From the NCBI GenBank assembly GCA_016841745.1, contig JAENYO010000002.1, positions 124,001 through 188,000 of the forward strand: DNA of 64,000 bases, in the 5' to 3' direction. Below, piece after piece: positions 28,085-35,872 of this stretch. Within the stretch, counting starts at the first letter, position 1; each line of letters opens with the position of its first letter. Origin of the DNA: Acetomicrobium hydrogeniformans. Its GTDB lineage: Bacteria > Synergistota > Synergistia > Synergistales > JAFGMB01. Below the pieces are notes generated by a model. It was not told the origin of the DNA and did no database searches. It saw nothing but the letters and a program-made list of their open reading frames with translations. The position numbers were made by a program, and so were the translations under genes.

Positions 28085-28732
28085 ATGAATAATATATGCA
28101 GAGCAATGGAAATGCTCGTATCTGTAATGCTTGATGGAGAGATCTCTTCCAGTGAAAAAGAAGTCCTTTTTCTCCACCTGGGGGAGTGTTCACATTGCAG
28201 GAGGTTTTATGAAGAACAGCGAAAATATCACGAATTTCTGGGACGAACTCAGGATGATCTTGATGTACCGGCCTGTCCTTCTCTTTCAGAACAGCATGCA
28301 AAGATTATTCGGATGCCCCGCTATCTGCAGATAGGTGCAGCTGTTATCCTTCTGGCGCTATCTTTTTATGGAGGTTTCTTATCAGGGGATAAAAAGGCTC
28401 TGGAGAGGATCCCAACCTATGCGAGGGTTGGAGCCCCTGCCGTATGGGCCAGAAATTCTTCTCTCCCCATGGAGATGGATAGAAAACAGTTATCCCCCCT
28501 TCAGAACCTCATCTCGGAATACCAGTTCTGGATAGGCAACGAGCTTGGCAGGGATGAAGTCAACTGGCAAAAGGTAAGAACCATGCTTGATACCCTCGGT
28601 TCATTGAGGACGGATCTTGAGCTGCTTTCCCTTCAGATGGGTTTCATGGATGGAACTCTTCAGAAAAAGGATTCTCCCCAGAATACATGGTTGCAGTTGC
28701 TGGGAGTTAAAAAACAGGAAGAGTCCCTTTAG
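28085..28732 (+). CDS. Anti-sigma factor with zinc-binding HC2 domain
   Basis: 215 aa. The N-terminus carries the anti-sigma zinc motif H31-x3-C35-x2-C38 (HLGECSHC). One membrane helix at about 80-100 (QIGAAVILLALSFYGGFLSG) splits it into a cytoplasmic sigma-binding part and an extracytoplasmic sensor part without recognised domain. ATG abuts the sigma stop codon, indicating translational coupling. Signal input is unknown. Confidence 0.85.
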   Translation: MNNICRAMEMLVSVMLDGEISSSEKEVLFLHLGECSHCRRFYEEQRKYHEFLGRTQDDLDVPACPSLSEQHAKIIRMPRYLQIGAAVILLALSFYGGFLSGDKKALERIPTYARVGAPAVWARNSSLPMEMDRKQLSPLQNLISEYQFWIGNELGRDEVNWQKVRTMLDTLGSLRTDLELLSLQMGFMDGTLQKKDSPQNTWLQLLGVKKQEESL

Positions 28733-28757
28733 AGGACTTTCCAGGAGGTGGATGTCT

Positions 28758-29468
28758 ATGTCAGATAAAAAAGTGAAAGTTATCCTGATCGCATTACTGG
28801 CCGTGGTAGTAGGATTCGGGAGCTTGCCTGCCCTGGCGGGAGAAGGACAGGCAGTTATGTTCAGAAGCATGGTTCAGACAATGATGGGAGAGGGTTTGAG
28901 CGAGGAGGTTGCAAATAGAATCGCCAATAATAACAGTTTTATGGTTCAGATGTGTGTTGATCAGATCGAGAAGGAGCAATTACAGACAAAAGACCAGTTA
29001 CAGATCCGGGACAGCGTAAGTGAAAGGGTCGGTTCAGCCTTTGGTCTTGCTCTCGCAGCTAGTTACCGGAACCAGGGAGAAGAGAAAACCTTCCAGGCAG
29101 CTATGGCAGTGTTTTCTTCTATAAGAAGAGGGTTATCCCCTGAAGGAGCAGCTTCTTCTGTTGAAGTTCTTGCAGAAAACGATTATGAAGTGGAGCAGAT
29201 GTACAGGGTTATGATGAGGCTCACTGAACAGTTGAGAAATTCCGTTAATTGTGATGAAGAGTGCCTTATGACTCAGTTGCGCACCATGGCCCAGGCAAGG
29301 CTTTCTGTAGGTGCTATGGAGGAGAAAATAGCTGAACAGGCAAGATCTGGCAATGGTACTGGACAATCCGGGTCAGTAGAAGATGCCTCTAAGACTGGAA
29401 AAAACCAGGGCCAACAGGGCCAGGGCAGTTCAGGTTCTTCTGAAGGAGGCCAGGACAAAGGGAAATAG
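28758..29468 (+). CDS. Secreted protein of the sigma/anti-sigma operon, unknown function
   Basis: 236 aa from ATG 28758 (AGGAGG at 9 nt). The 28617 start in the track overlaps the anti-sigma gene and is not credible. Signal peptide (VKVILIALLAVVVGFGSLPALA), a helical body with Met/Gln-rich segments (MFRSMVQTMMGEGLSEEVAN), and a low-complexity Gly/Gln/Ser tail (GQQGQGSSGSSEGGQDKGK). I do not recognise the family. Its place suggests an envelope protein that feeds into, or is made by, the ECF pathway. Confidence 0.75.
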   Translation: MSDKKVKVILIALLAVVVGFGSLPALAGEGQAVMFRSMVQTMMGEGLSEEVANRIANNNSFMVQMCVDQIEKEQLQTKDQLQIRDSVSERVGSAFGLALAASYRNQGEEKTFQAAMAVFSSIRRGLSPEGAASSVEVLAENDYEVEQMYRVMMRLTEQLRNSVNCDEECLMTQLRTMAQARLSVGAMEEKIAEQARSGNGTGQSGSVEDASKTGKNQGQQGQGSSGSSEGGQDKGK

Positions 29469-29503
29469 GCAGTTTTCTCTATAAATTATAATAAACATTT
29501 CCG

Positions 29504-29540
29504 AAGGCCGGCCCCGTCAAGGGACGGCCTTTTCTTTTTC
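29504..29540 (+). terminator. Terminator of the sigma operon
   Basis: AAGGCCG...CGGCCTT stem with further inner GCCC/GGG pairing, followed by TTTCTTTTT. Confidence 0.85.
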
Positions 29541-29626
29541 CCGTAATAATACTCCAATATAGTATGATATATTAGGCAGTGATATGATAATTGGCATTAA
29601 TAGACAAATAAAAGGAGGTATGAGCT

Positions 29627-30154
29627 TTGTCCCTTAACAATAAACAAAAGCCCATGAACCCCTATGTTGCAGGGGCTTTTGCAGGATTGCTGGCTGTTCT
29701 GTCAGTTGCTGTTGCAGGTAAATATCTTGGTGCTTCCACAACTTTTGCCCGCCTTGGAGGTGCAGTTGAAGCTATTGTTTTACCCGATCGAGTTGCAGGT
29801 CTCTCCTATTTTCAGAAATATCCTTTTAAAATTGACTGGCAGCTTATGTTTGTTGCAGGAATTGCAATGGGGTCCTTTCTGTCATCCATGTTCTCCGGAA
29901 CCTTCAAATTTCAGGCTGTGCCCGATATGTGGAATTCGCACTTCGGGCCTTCAAAATTCCGAAGAATGATAGTAGCTTTCATCGGAGGCATGATAGCCAT
30001 TTTCGGAGCAAGACTTGCCGGGGGATGTCCTTCAGGTCACGGGCTGAGTGGTCTCATGCAGATGTCCTTAAGCGGTTTTGTTTCTCTGGCCTGTTTCTTT
30101 ATCGGTGGGGTCATCATGGCCCGAATGCTCTATGGAAGGAGGGCTGCCAGATGA
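29627..30154 (+). CDS. YeeE/YedE-family membrane protein, first half-subunit
   Basis: 175 aa from TTG 29627 (AAAGGAGG at 8 nt; an upstream ATG would stop after five codons). Four to five membrane helices with the family pore motif GGCPSGHGLSG near the C-terminus. YeeE/YedE (TsuA) proteins move thiosulfate or related sulfur species; some are linked to selenium metabolism. Here the family is split into two half-size proteins (PmpA/PmpB-like) whose genes overlap by ATGA. Confidence 0.85.
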   Translation: MSLNNKQKPMNPYVAGAFAGLLAVLSVAVAGKYLGASTTFARLGGAVEAIVLPDRVAGLSYFQKYPFKIDWQLMFVAGIAMGSFLSSMFSGTFKFQAVPDMWNSHFGPSKFRRMIVAFIGGMIAIFGARLAGGCPSGHGLSGLMQMSLSGFVSLACFFIGGVIMARMLYGRRAAR

Positions 30155-30681
30155 ACACACAGCTTGTCGCGGGTCTCGTAACAGGGATAGTATTCGGCAT
30201 TCTGCTTCAGAGTTCCGAGGTTATCCGTTATGACCGTCAGGTGGGAGCGGTGAGGCTTATTGATATGACCATAGTCAAGTTCATGCTTTCCGCCATTATT
30301 GTAGGAATGGTTGGAATTTATCAGCTTCATACCCTGGATATTATCAAGCTCAGTGTTAAGGGGACTGTTCTTGGTTCAAATATAGCTGGGGGACTGATCT
30401 TCGGTGCAGGATGGGCTCTCCTTGGATATTGTCCAGGTACTGCAGCCGGTGCTTTGGGTGAGGGGAGAACAGATGCCCTTTTTGGCATGATGGGAATGGT
30501 ATGTGGAGCAATGCTTTTTGCAGAATTTTATCCTTCGACCGGGACCGGTATTTTAGCCATAGGAAATTTAGGTAAGGTCACTATCCCCATGATCACCGGA
30601 AAGGGTCCCTGGCTGCTTATTCCTATCCTTTCATTTGTGTACCTGCTTGTCCTTTATACCATCGAAAATATGGATCTCTGA
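30151..30681 (+). CDS. YeeE/YedE-family membrane protein, second half-subunit
   Basis: 176 aa from ATG 30151, overlapping the stop of the previous gene. The ORF-track start at 29929 lies inside that gene. Membrane helices and the motif LLGYCPGTAAGALGEGR place the second conserved Cys. The two proteins probably form one heteromeric channel for a sulfur (possibly selenium) compound. A strong terminator follows. Confidence 0.85.
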   Translation: MNTQLVAGLVTGIVFGILLQSSEVIRYDRQVGAVRLIDMTIVKFMLSAIIVGMVGIYQLHTLDIIKLSVKGTVLGSNIAGGLIFGAGWALLGYCPGTAAGALGEGRTDALFGMMGMVCGAMLFAEFYPSTGTGILAIGNLGKVTIPMITGKGPWLLIPILSFVYLLVLYTIENMDL

Positions 30682-30709
30682 TAAGGATTGACGATCATCT
30701 AACTTCTTC

Positions 30710-30735
30710 AGGAGAGGCTTAGCCTCTCCTTTTTT
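30710..30735 (+). terminator. Terminator after the YeeE/YedE pair
   Basis: AGGAGAGGCT/AGCCTCTCCT stem with minimal loop, followed by six T. Confidence 0.9.
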
Positions 30736-31017
30736 ATTGGGGCAGTTTTACTAGTTGCGAATTTGACAGTCCGTCTAACTGAATCTATTATTTACTATGT
30801 TAATTGAATGTAGTGAATATTTTAATTGAACTCCATTCTTATTATTCCCTTCTCATTATTTTCTCGGATAGATCTATCCTCATATTTGCCTCCATTAAAT
30901 ATACCTTTTACCCTCTTTGCTTATTTATTCAAGGCCTTTGGTGATCCAGATGTACGGTCGTGCGATTTTAAGCAACCGATCTCAGATTTTACAGTCTTAT
31001 CCCAGGGAGGGATCCTG

Positions 31018-32100
31018 ATGAAAAGGTCATTGGACTCTATTTTCGCGCTTGTGCTGGTACTGCTCTTATTTGGGGCCGGAATGGTCCTTGCCCAGGAGCA
31101 GCTGGTTTCCCTATATGTGTTTGAAGAAGTGTCAAATTCAGATGTTGTCTGGACTGGAGTTGCTGTTTCGAAGGAAGGGCGGATATTTGTCAATTTCCCG
31201 AGATGGTCACATGTTCACGGAATATCAGTAGCAGAGATAACTGCCAGTGGAGATATGATCCCTTACCCTGATGAAAACATGAATAAATGGGATCCTTCTA
31301 TGAAACCCAATGGTCATTTTATATGTGTCCAGAGTGTTTACATTGATGATTCCAATGGTCTTTGGGTTTTAGACCCCGCAAGTCCCCTGATAGAGGGGAC
31401 CATCGAAGGAGGTCCCAAACTTGTAAGGATCGATCTGGAAAAGAACAGCGTAGTCCAGAAGATCGTTTTTGGACCAGTTATTGCACCAAAGGAGAGTTAT
31501 CTGAATGATGTAAGAATAGATTCTAAAGAAAATTATGCCTATATCACAGATTCTGGTACAGGAGCTATTGTTGTTGTGGACCTTTCCACAGGAAAGAGCA
31601 GACGAGTCCTCTATGATCATTATTCAACCAAGGCCGAAGGTATAACCCTTGTGATCGAGGGTCGCGAATTTCAGCTGGATGTACATGTAGACGGGATAGC
31701 CCTGGATCCGCAGAGGGAATATCTCTATTTTCAGGCTCTTGCAGGGCGCAATCTTTACCGGATAGGGACCAGATGGCTCAGGGACGATTCCCTGAAGGAG
31801 GAAGACCTGGGAAAAATGGTTGAGTTTGTTGGAACCACAGGAGCGGCGGATGGTATAGCCTTTGGAAGGGACGGGAAGTTGTACCTTACTTCCATCGAAT
31901 ATAATGCTATCCGGCGTTTTGATCCCGAAAGCGGGAATACAGAAGTAGTGCTGTGGGATGAAAAGATCAAATGGCCTGACAGCTTTTCTGTTGGTCCCGA
32001 CGGCACCATATATTTCACTGTTTCCCAGCTTCATCTGGATGAACCCGGAGAGCCCTACAGGATCTTCAGGTTTAAACCGGAAAGTCTTCAGAATAAATAA
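31018..32100 (+). CDS. Major royal jelly/yellow-family secreted protein
   Basis: 360 aa from ATG 31018 (GGGAGG upstream); the track's 30826 start has no RBS and would precede the signal peptide. After the signal peptide (FALVLVLLLFGAGMVLA) comes a six-bladed propeller typical of MRJP/yellow proteins: GRIFVNFPRWSH, the Asn-containing LNDVRIDSKENYAYITDSG, DGIALDPQREYLYFQAL and GADGIAFG-like blade ends. Bacterial members are exported and of unknown substrate. It appears monocistronic. Confidence 0.85.
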   Translation: MKRSLDSIFALVLVLLLFGAGMVLAQEQLVSLYVFEEVSNSDVVWTGVAVSKEGRIFVNFPRWSHVHGISVAEITASGDMIPYPDENMNKWDPSMKPNGHFICVQSVYIDDSNGLWVLDPASPLIEGTIEGGPKLVRIDLEKNSVVQKIVFGPVIAPKESYLNDVRIDSKENYAYITDSGTGAIVVVDLSTGKSRRVLYDHYSTKAEGITLVIEGREFQLDVHVDGIALDPQREYLYFQALAGRNLYRIGTRWLRDDSLKEEDLGKMVEFVGTTGAADGIAFGRDGKLYLTSIEYNAIRRFDPESGNTEVVLWDEKIKWPDSFSVGPDGTIYFTVSQLHLDEPGEPYRIFRFKPESLQNK

Positions 32101-32198
32101 TGTCATGAAATATCTTTCTTCAACGTTTAGCTTTATATAACTGATTCCCTTTGTCCAAAGGTCGAAGGGGGTACAACTTTCCTGGGAGGTTAAGATCC

Positions 32199-32339
32199 AT
32201 GAAAAAACTTGTTCTTTTCATTAATATTTTGCTTGTACTTTCTTTGTTGGCAGGATGTGCCATAGCTGGTGGTGGACAGAATTGTGGAACTATAGGGAAG
32301 GGAAATGTGAATCAGCACGAGAATCGGGTGAATCAGTAA
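32199..32339 (+). CDS. Small lipoprotein
   Basis: 46 aa from ATG 32199 (GGGAGGT upstream). A lipoprotein signal sequence ends in the lipobox LLAGC, leaving a mature part of about 26 residues (CAIAGGGQNCGTIGKGNVNQ...). Size and lipobox recall entericidin-like lipoproteins, but sequence identity is not evident. It lies between the MRJP gene and the trp leader with its own weak terminator. Confidence 0.7.
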   Translation: MKKLVLFINILLVLSLLAGCAIAGGGQNCGTIGKGNVNQHENRVNQ

Positions 32340-32397
32340 GCTGTAAGTTGGAGACCGGTTTCATTTATCCTGATTGCTAATATGTGTGAATTCTTTC

Positions 32398-32428
32398 AGG
32401 GCCCCTCACTTCTAATGAAGGGTCCTTT
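32398..32428 (+). terminator. Probable terminator
   Basis: GGGCCCCTCA pairs imperfectly with TGAAGGGTCC, followed by TTTTCTT. Confidence 0.5.
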
Positions 32429-32502
32429 TCTTATTCATATTGACAAAATTCAGGAATTCAGATACCCTGTACCGTAATTTATATCAGAAAGAGGTATTTA
32501 CC

Positions 32503-32550
32503 ATGTTGATAATTACAACTACTCGCAACTGGTGGTGGCAGGCCTTCTAA
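32503..32550 (+). CDS. trpL: trp operon leader peptide
   Basis: A 15-codon ORF, MLIITTTRNWWWQAF, with three consecutive Trp codons and AGAAAGAGG upstream. It lies 160 nt before trpC and is followed by alternative hairpins. This is the classic ribosome-mediated attenuation layout: stalling at Trp codons under tryptophan shortage favours readthrough. Confidence 0.92.
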   Translation: MLIITTTRNWWWQAF

Positions 32551-32645
32551 GTCTGCCGCCTTGACTCGCATAGATCTTATATGTTAGAGGGCTTGGAGGT
32601 AGACCCCTGAAAAGGGGTTTTAACCGCTGGGCCCTCTTTCTTTTC
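32527..32645 (+). promoter_or_regulatory. trp attenuator structures
   Basis: Pause hairpin: GGTGGCAG, overlapping the Trp codons, pairs with CTGCCGCC at 32563. Antiterminator candidate: GTCTGCCGCC with GGAGGTAGAC at 32595 (one mismatch, one wobble). Terminator candidate: AGAGGGC (32586) with GCCCTCT (32631), enclosing CCCC/GGGG and followed by TTTCTTTTCT. The pairings were drawn by eye and not energy-tested. Confidence 0.75.
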
Positions 32646-32650
32646 TCGGA

Positions 32651-32689
32651 AAGGGAGAGGAGCTTGTAAAAGTTCCCCTCCCTTTTTTT
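32651..32689 (+). terminator. Second terminator in the trp leader
   Basis: AAGGGAGAGGAGCTT pairs with AAGTTCCCCTCCCTT and a T7 run follows, only 20 nt before trpC. It is stronger than the upstream 3:4 hairpin and may be the real attenuator. Confidence 0.8.
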
Positions 32690-32709
32690 ATTGAAAGGAG
32701 TGGAGATAA

Positions 32710-33561
32710 ATGAGAACGGTTCCTCTGGATGAAGTGGAATTTTCGAAAAAAGGCAGGGTTATCTCTTTTAAGGGTGCCCCCTCCGAAGGGCAGGAGTTAA
32801 TCAAGGGATCTTTTCTTCATCGGGTACTGGAACTGAAAAGAACAGAGGTAGAGGAGATGAAGAAAAAAAAATTGTCCCTGGAATACACCCTCAGGCAGAA
32901 TGAACTGACTGTTATAGCAGAGGTGAAAAAGGCTTCACCAAGCAAAGGAATAATCCAGGATAATTTTGATCCCCAAGATCAGCTTCAGAAATATATCAGG
33001 GGTGGTGCAGGGGCTATATCCATTCTCACTGATAGGGAGTTTTTCAAGGGAGGAAAGGAAATCCTTCAAGCAATCAGGCCTATGACAGATCTTCCTGTAT
33101 TACGAAAAGATTTTATTATCGATCCACTTCAGGTCTATGAGAGCAAATTTCTTGGAGCGGATGTGATCCTCCTGATCCTGGCTATTCTTGACGATAAGAA
33201 ACTACAGGAGCTTCTGGGTCTTGCCCATTCCCTGGGTCTCGAAGCCATACTCGAGGTTCACCATAAAGATGAACTCTGTCGAGCTCTTCATACTGAAGGC
33301 AGGGTCATCGGGATCAATAACAGGAATCTGGATGATTTTTCAGTAGACCTTTCAACAACTGAAAAAATAATGGAAGAGTACCGGCATCTTTCACCTGTTT
33401 CTGACAGGCTTTTCATTTCTGAAAGCGGCATAAGAACTGCAGAACAGGTTGCGGGTCTGGCCTCTACCGGAATAAAGGGTGTCCTGGTGGGAGAGACTCT
33501 CATGAGATCGGAAGAGCCGGATATTCTGATACGGGATTTCCTGGAATCCATCAGATCCTGA
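32710..33561 (+). CDS. trpC: Indole-3-glycerol phosphate synthase
   Basis: 283 aa (beta/alpha)8 enzyme that converts CdRP to indole-3-glycerol phosphate. Motifs are AEVKKASPSKG at the first strand, VLRKDFIID, ADVILLI, EVHHKDEL, IGINNRNL and FISESGI. The first 28 residues (PLDEVEFSKKGRVISFK) are an extra N-terminal segment beyond the usual start of the family. ATG has GAAAGGAG upstream. First gene after the attenuator; 47 nt before trpB. Confidence 0.95.
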   Translation: MRTVPLDEVEFSKKGRVISFKGAPSEGQELIKGSFLHRVLELKRTEVEEMKKKKLSLEYTLRQNELTVIAEVKKASPSKGIIQDNFDPQDQLQKYIRGGAGAISILTDREFFKGGKEILQAIRPMTDLPVLRKDFIIDPLQVYESKFLGADVILLILAILDDKKLQELLGLAHSLGLEAILEVHHKDELCRALHTEGRVIGINNRNLDDFSVDLSTTEKIMEEYRHLSPVSDRLFISESGIRTAEQVAGLASTGIKGVLVGETLMRSEEPDILIRDFLESIRS

Positions 33562-33608
33562 TCACTTACAGATTTCAGGTAATTATTTAAAGATTGGAGG
33601 AACATGAT

Positions 33609-34793
33609 ATGACGCGTAAAGGTTATTTTGGCCAATTCGGAGGCAGATATGTACCGGAAACATTGATACCTGTTCTTGAGGATCTCGAGGAGGCTTATCT
33701 TATGTACAGCCGGGACAGAGATTTTAATACCGAACTGAAGCATCTTTTATCTAAATACAGTGGAAGACCTACTCCTCTATATTTTTCAGAAAGACTTACT
33801 GAACAGTTCGGAGGAGCAAAGGTCTATCTCAAAAGAGAGGATCTTAATCACACCGGGGCTCACAAGATAAACAACGCTCTGGGCCAGGCCCTTCTGGCTT
33901 CGAAAATGGGTAAGAAAAGGATAATTGCAGAGACAGGTGCGGGTCAACATGGAGTGGCATCTGCTACCGCAGCTGCAAAATTCGGTCTTGAGTGTCATGT
34001 TTTCATGGGCGTGGAGGATATGGAACGCCAGGCTCTGAACGTGGAGAAGATGAGGATACTCGGGGCCGAGGTCATACCGGTAACATCGGGTAGTCAGACC
34101 CTCAAGGATGCTACCAATGAAGCCATAAGAGACTGGGTTACCAATGCTGATACCACATATTACATTATTGGTTCTGCTGTTGGCCCCCATCCCTATCCTT
34201 CAATGGTAAGGGGTTTTCAGAGGGTGATAGGTGACGAGGTCCGGGAACAGATACTGGAGATGGAAGGAAGACTGCCAGATCACCTCCTGGCCTGTGTGGG
34301 GGGAGGAAGTAATGCCATAGGGATCTTTTATCCCTTCATTGAAGAAGAGCAGGTGAAAATGACAGGTGTAGAAGCTGCCGGCAAAGGCGTGGAAACTGGA
34401 GAACACGCTGCCACTCTTACAGCAGGTTCCCTTGGTGTACTCCATGGAAGCAGGTCTTATCTCCTCCAGGATGATTATGGACAGGTGATCCCTGCCTATT
34501 CCTTATCTGCTGGCCTGGATTACCCGGGTGTAGGTCCCCAGCACAGTTATCTCATGGAAACGGGAAGGATCGAATATGTTTCTGTTACGGATGAGGAAGC
34601 AGTTGAAGCATTCTTTCTCCTCTCGAGGCTGGAAGGTATAATCCCGGCCCTGGAAAGTTCCCACGCCCTTGCCCATGCGGCAAAACTGGCACCTTCTCTT
34701 TCGGCTGATTCCCTGCTGGTGGTCAACCTGTCCGGAAGAGGGGACAAAGATATGTATTCCATCAATAGTTTCATGGAAAGGAGGGAAGGATAA
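33609..34793 (+). CDS. trpB: Tryptophan synthase beta chain
   Basis: 394 aa from ATG 33609 (TGGAGG at 9-10 nt). It joins indole and serine using PLP. Motifs: [12 protein letters not shown] at the N-terminus, the PLP lysine Lys86 in [13 protein letters not shown], the phosphate-binding [10 protein letters not shown] and a C-terminal SGRGDKD. These and its length mark the standard TrpB1 partner of TrpA. It overlaps trpA by one base (TAATG). Confidence 0.97.
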   Translation: MTRKGYFGQFGGRYVPETLIPVLEDLEEAYLMYSRDRDFNTELKHLLSKYSGRPTPLYFSERLTEQFGGAKVYLKREDLNHTGAHKINNALGQALLASKMGKKRIIAETGAGQHGVASATAAAKFGLECHVFMGVEDMERQALNVEKMRILGAEVIPVTSGSQTLKDATNEAIRDWVTNADTTYYIIGSAVGPHPYPSMVRGFQRVIGDEVREQILEMEGRLPDHLLACVGGGSNAIGIFYPFIEEEQVKMTGVEAAGKGVETGEHAATLTAGSLGVLHGSRSYLLQDDYGQVIPAYSLSAGLDYPGVGPQHSYLMETGRIEYVSVTDEEAVEAFFLLSRLEGIIPALESSHALAHAAKLAPSLSADSLLVVNLSGRGDKDMYSINSFMERREG

Positions 34794-35575
34794 TGGAGAA
34801 GATCCAGCAGATATTTGACAGCGGCAAAGTCCTCATTACCTTTGTTACAGCAGGAGACCCGGATCTTGATACAACAGCCCGGATAATTCATGCCATAGAT
34901 GAAGCCGGAGCGGATATTATCGAAGTGGGGATGCCCTTCTCCGACCCCCAGGCTGATGGACCGGTTATTCAGGCTGCAGGGCAGAGGGCCCTGAAAAAAG
35001 GTACAGATCCTGGAGGGATACTTTCCATGATATCCGGACTGAAGGGTTCCATTAAAGCACCCTTGTTTCTTATGGGGTATTACAACCCGGTAATGTGCTA
35101 TGGCAGGGATAAGTTTATTGATGATGCCTTCGAGGCCGGAGTATCCGGATTGATCATCCCGGATCTGCCATTCGATGAGGATGAAGAGTTCTATCAGAAG
35201 CTTAAAGAAAAAGGAATGGCCGGTATCCTCATGGTTGCACCCAATAGCCGGGAGGAACGGCTTGAAGAAATCGGGAAGAACTGCTCGGGATTTGTCTACT
35301 GTGTTTCCCTTCTAGGTATTACAGGAGACAATCGAGGTCCTGCAGCAGGTATTGAGGATTATTTGGGGCGTGTAAGAAAATATGTGAAGATTCCCCTTGC
35401 ATTGGGTTTCGGAATTGATGGGCCCGAAAAGGCAGCCCAGGCTGCTGCTGTTGCAGACGGAGTTGTAGTGGGAAGTGCCCTTGTAAAGATCGTGGAAAAG
35501 TTTGGAAATACAGACAGGTTGATACCTGAGATCAGTTCTTTTGTTACCGGGCTCAAGAAAGCGGTTTCTGAATAG
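34793..35575 (+). CDS. trpA: Tryptophan synthase alpha chain
   Basis: 260 aa TIM barrel that cleaves indole-3-glycerol phosphate to indole. Catalytic Glu is in DIIEVGMPFSDPQADGPVIQ and catalytic Asp in GLIIPDLPFDEDEEF. The phosphate-binding ALGFGIDGPEKA and GVVVGSALV are present. It is the last gene of the attenuated trpCBA operon. trpE, trpG, trpD and trpF are not in the window. Confidence 0.97.
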   Translation: MEKIQQIFDSGKVLITFVTAGDPDLDTTARIIHAIDEAGADIIEVGMPFSDPQADGPVIQAAGQRALKKGTDPGGILSMISGLKGSIKAPLFLMGYYNPVMCYGRDKFIDDAFEAGVSGLIIPDLPFDEDEEFYQKLKEKGMAGILMVAPNSREERLEEIGKNCSGFVYCVSLLGITGDNRGPAAGIEDYLGRVRKYVKIPLALGFGIDGPEKAAQAAAVADGVVVGSALVKIVEKFGNTDRLIPEISSFVTGLKKAVSE

Positions 35576-35748
35576 TTACTTCCATGATCTTCTGATATGG
35601 AACTTATGTAAGTTGTATCGAAAATAACAGAGCAGGAATTAATCGAACCGGAACCGTAGCGGGTAAGAAATCATGAGTCCTTGCGGGCAAAATATAACCA
35701 TCTATTCTGTACACTTATGGATCTGTTTTAGATAGAGCATTTAAAGGG

Positions 35749-35789
35749 AAGACAAAAAAGTCAGGTCTCAGGCCTGACTTTTTTGTCTT
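35749..35789. terminator. Strong bidirectional terminator
   Basis: 17-bp perfect arms AAGACAAAAAAGTCAGG and complement with a 7-nt loop; T6 within the descending arm, A6 in the ascending arm. About 170 nt after trpA. Confidence 0.9.
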
Positions 35790-35872
35790 CCAGGCCAGGC
35801 TTCTTGAGTTACAATTAACTGGAGGCGGAATTTTCGCAGTTAAAGATTCCATACAGAAAACGGGGTGTCCCT

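Noticed and set aside
28617-28757. Upstream extension of the secreted protein in the sigma operon
   Set aside because: It overlaps the anti-sigma gene, and the extension would place the signal peptide internally; ATG 28758 has AGGAGG at good spacing.
29929-30150. N-terminal extension of the second YeeE/YedE protein
   Set aside because: It is an out-of-frame shadow of the first gene; ATG 30151 gives the normal protein and ATGA coupling.
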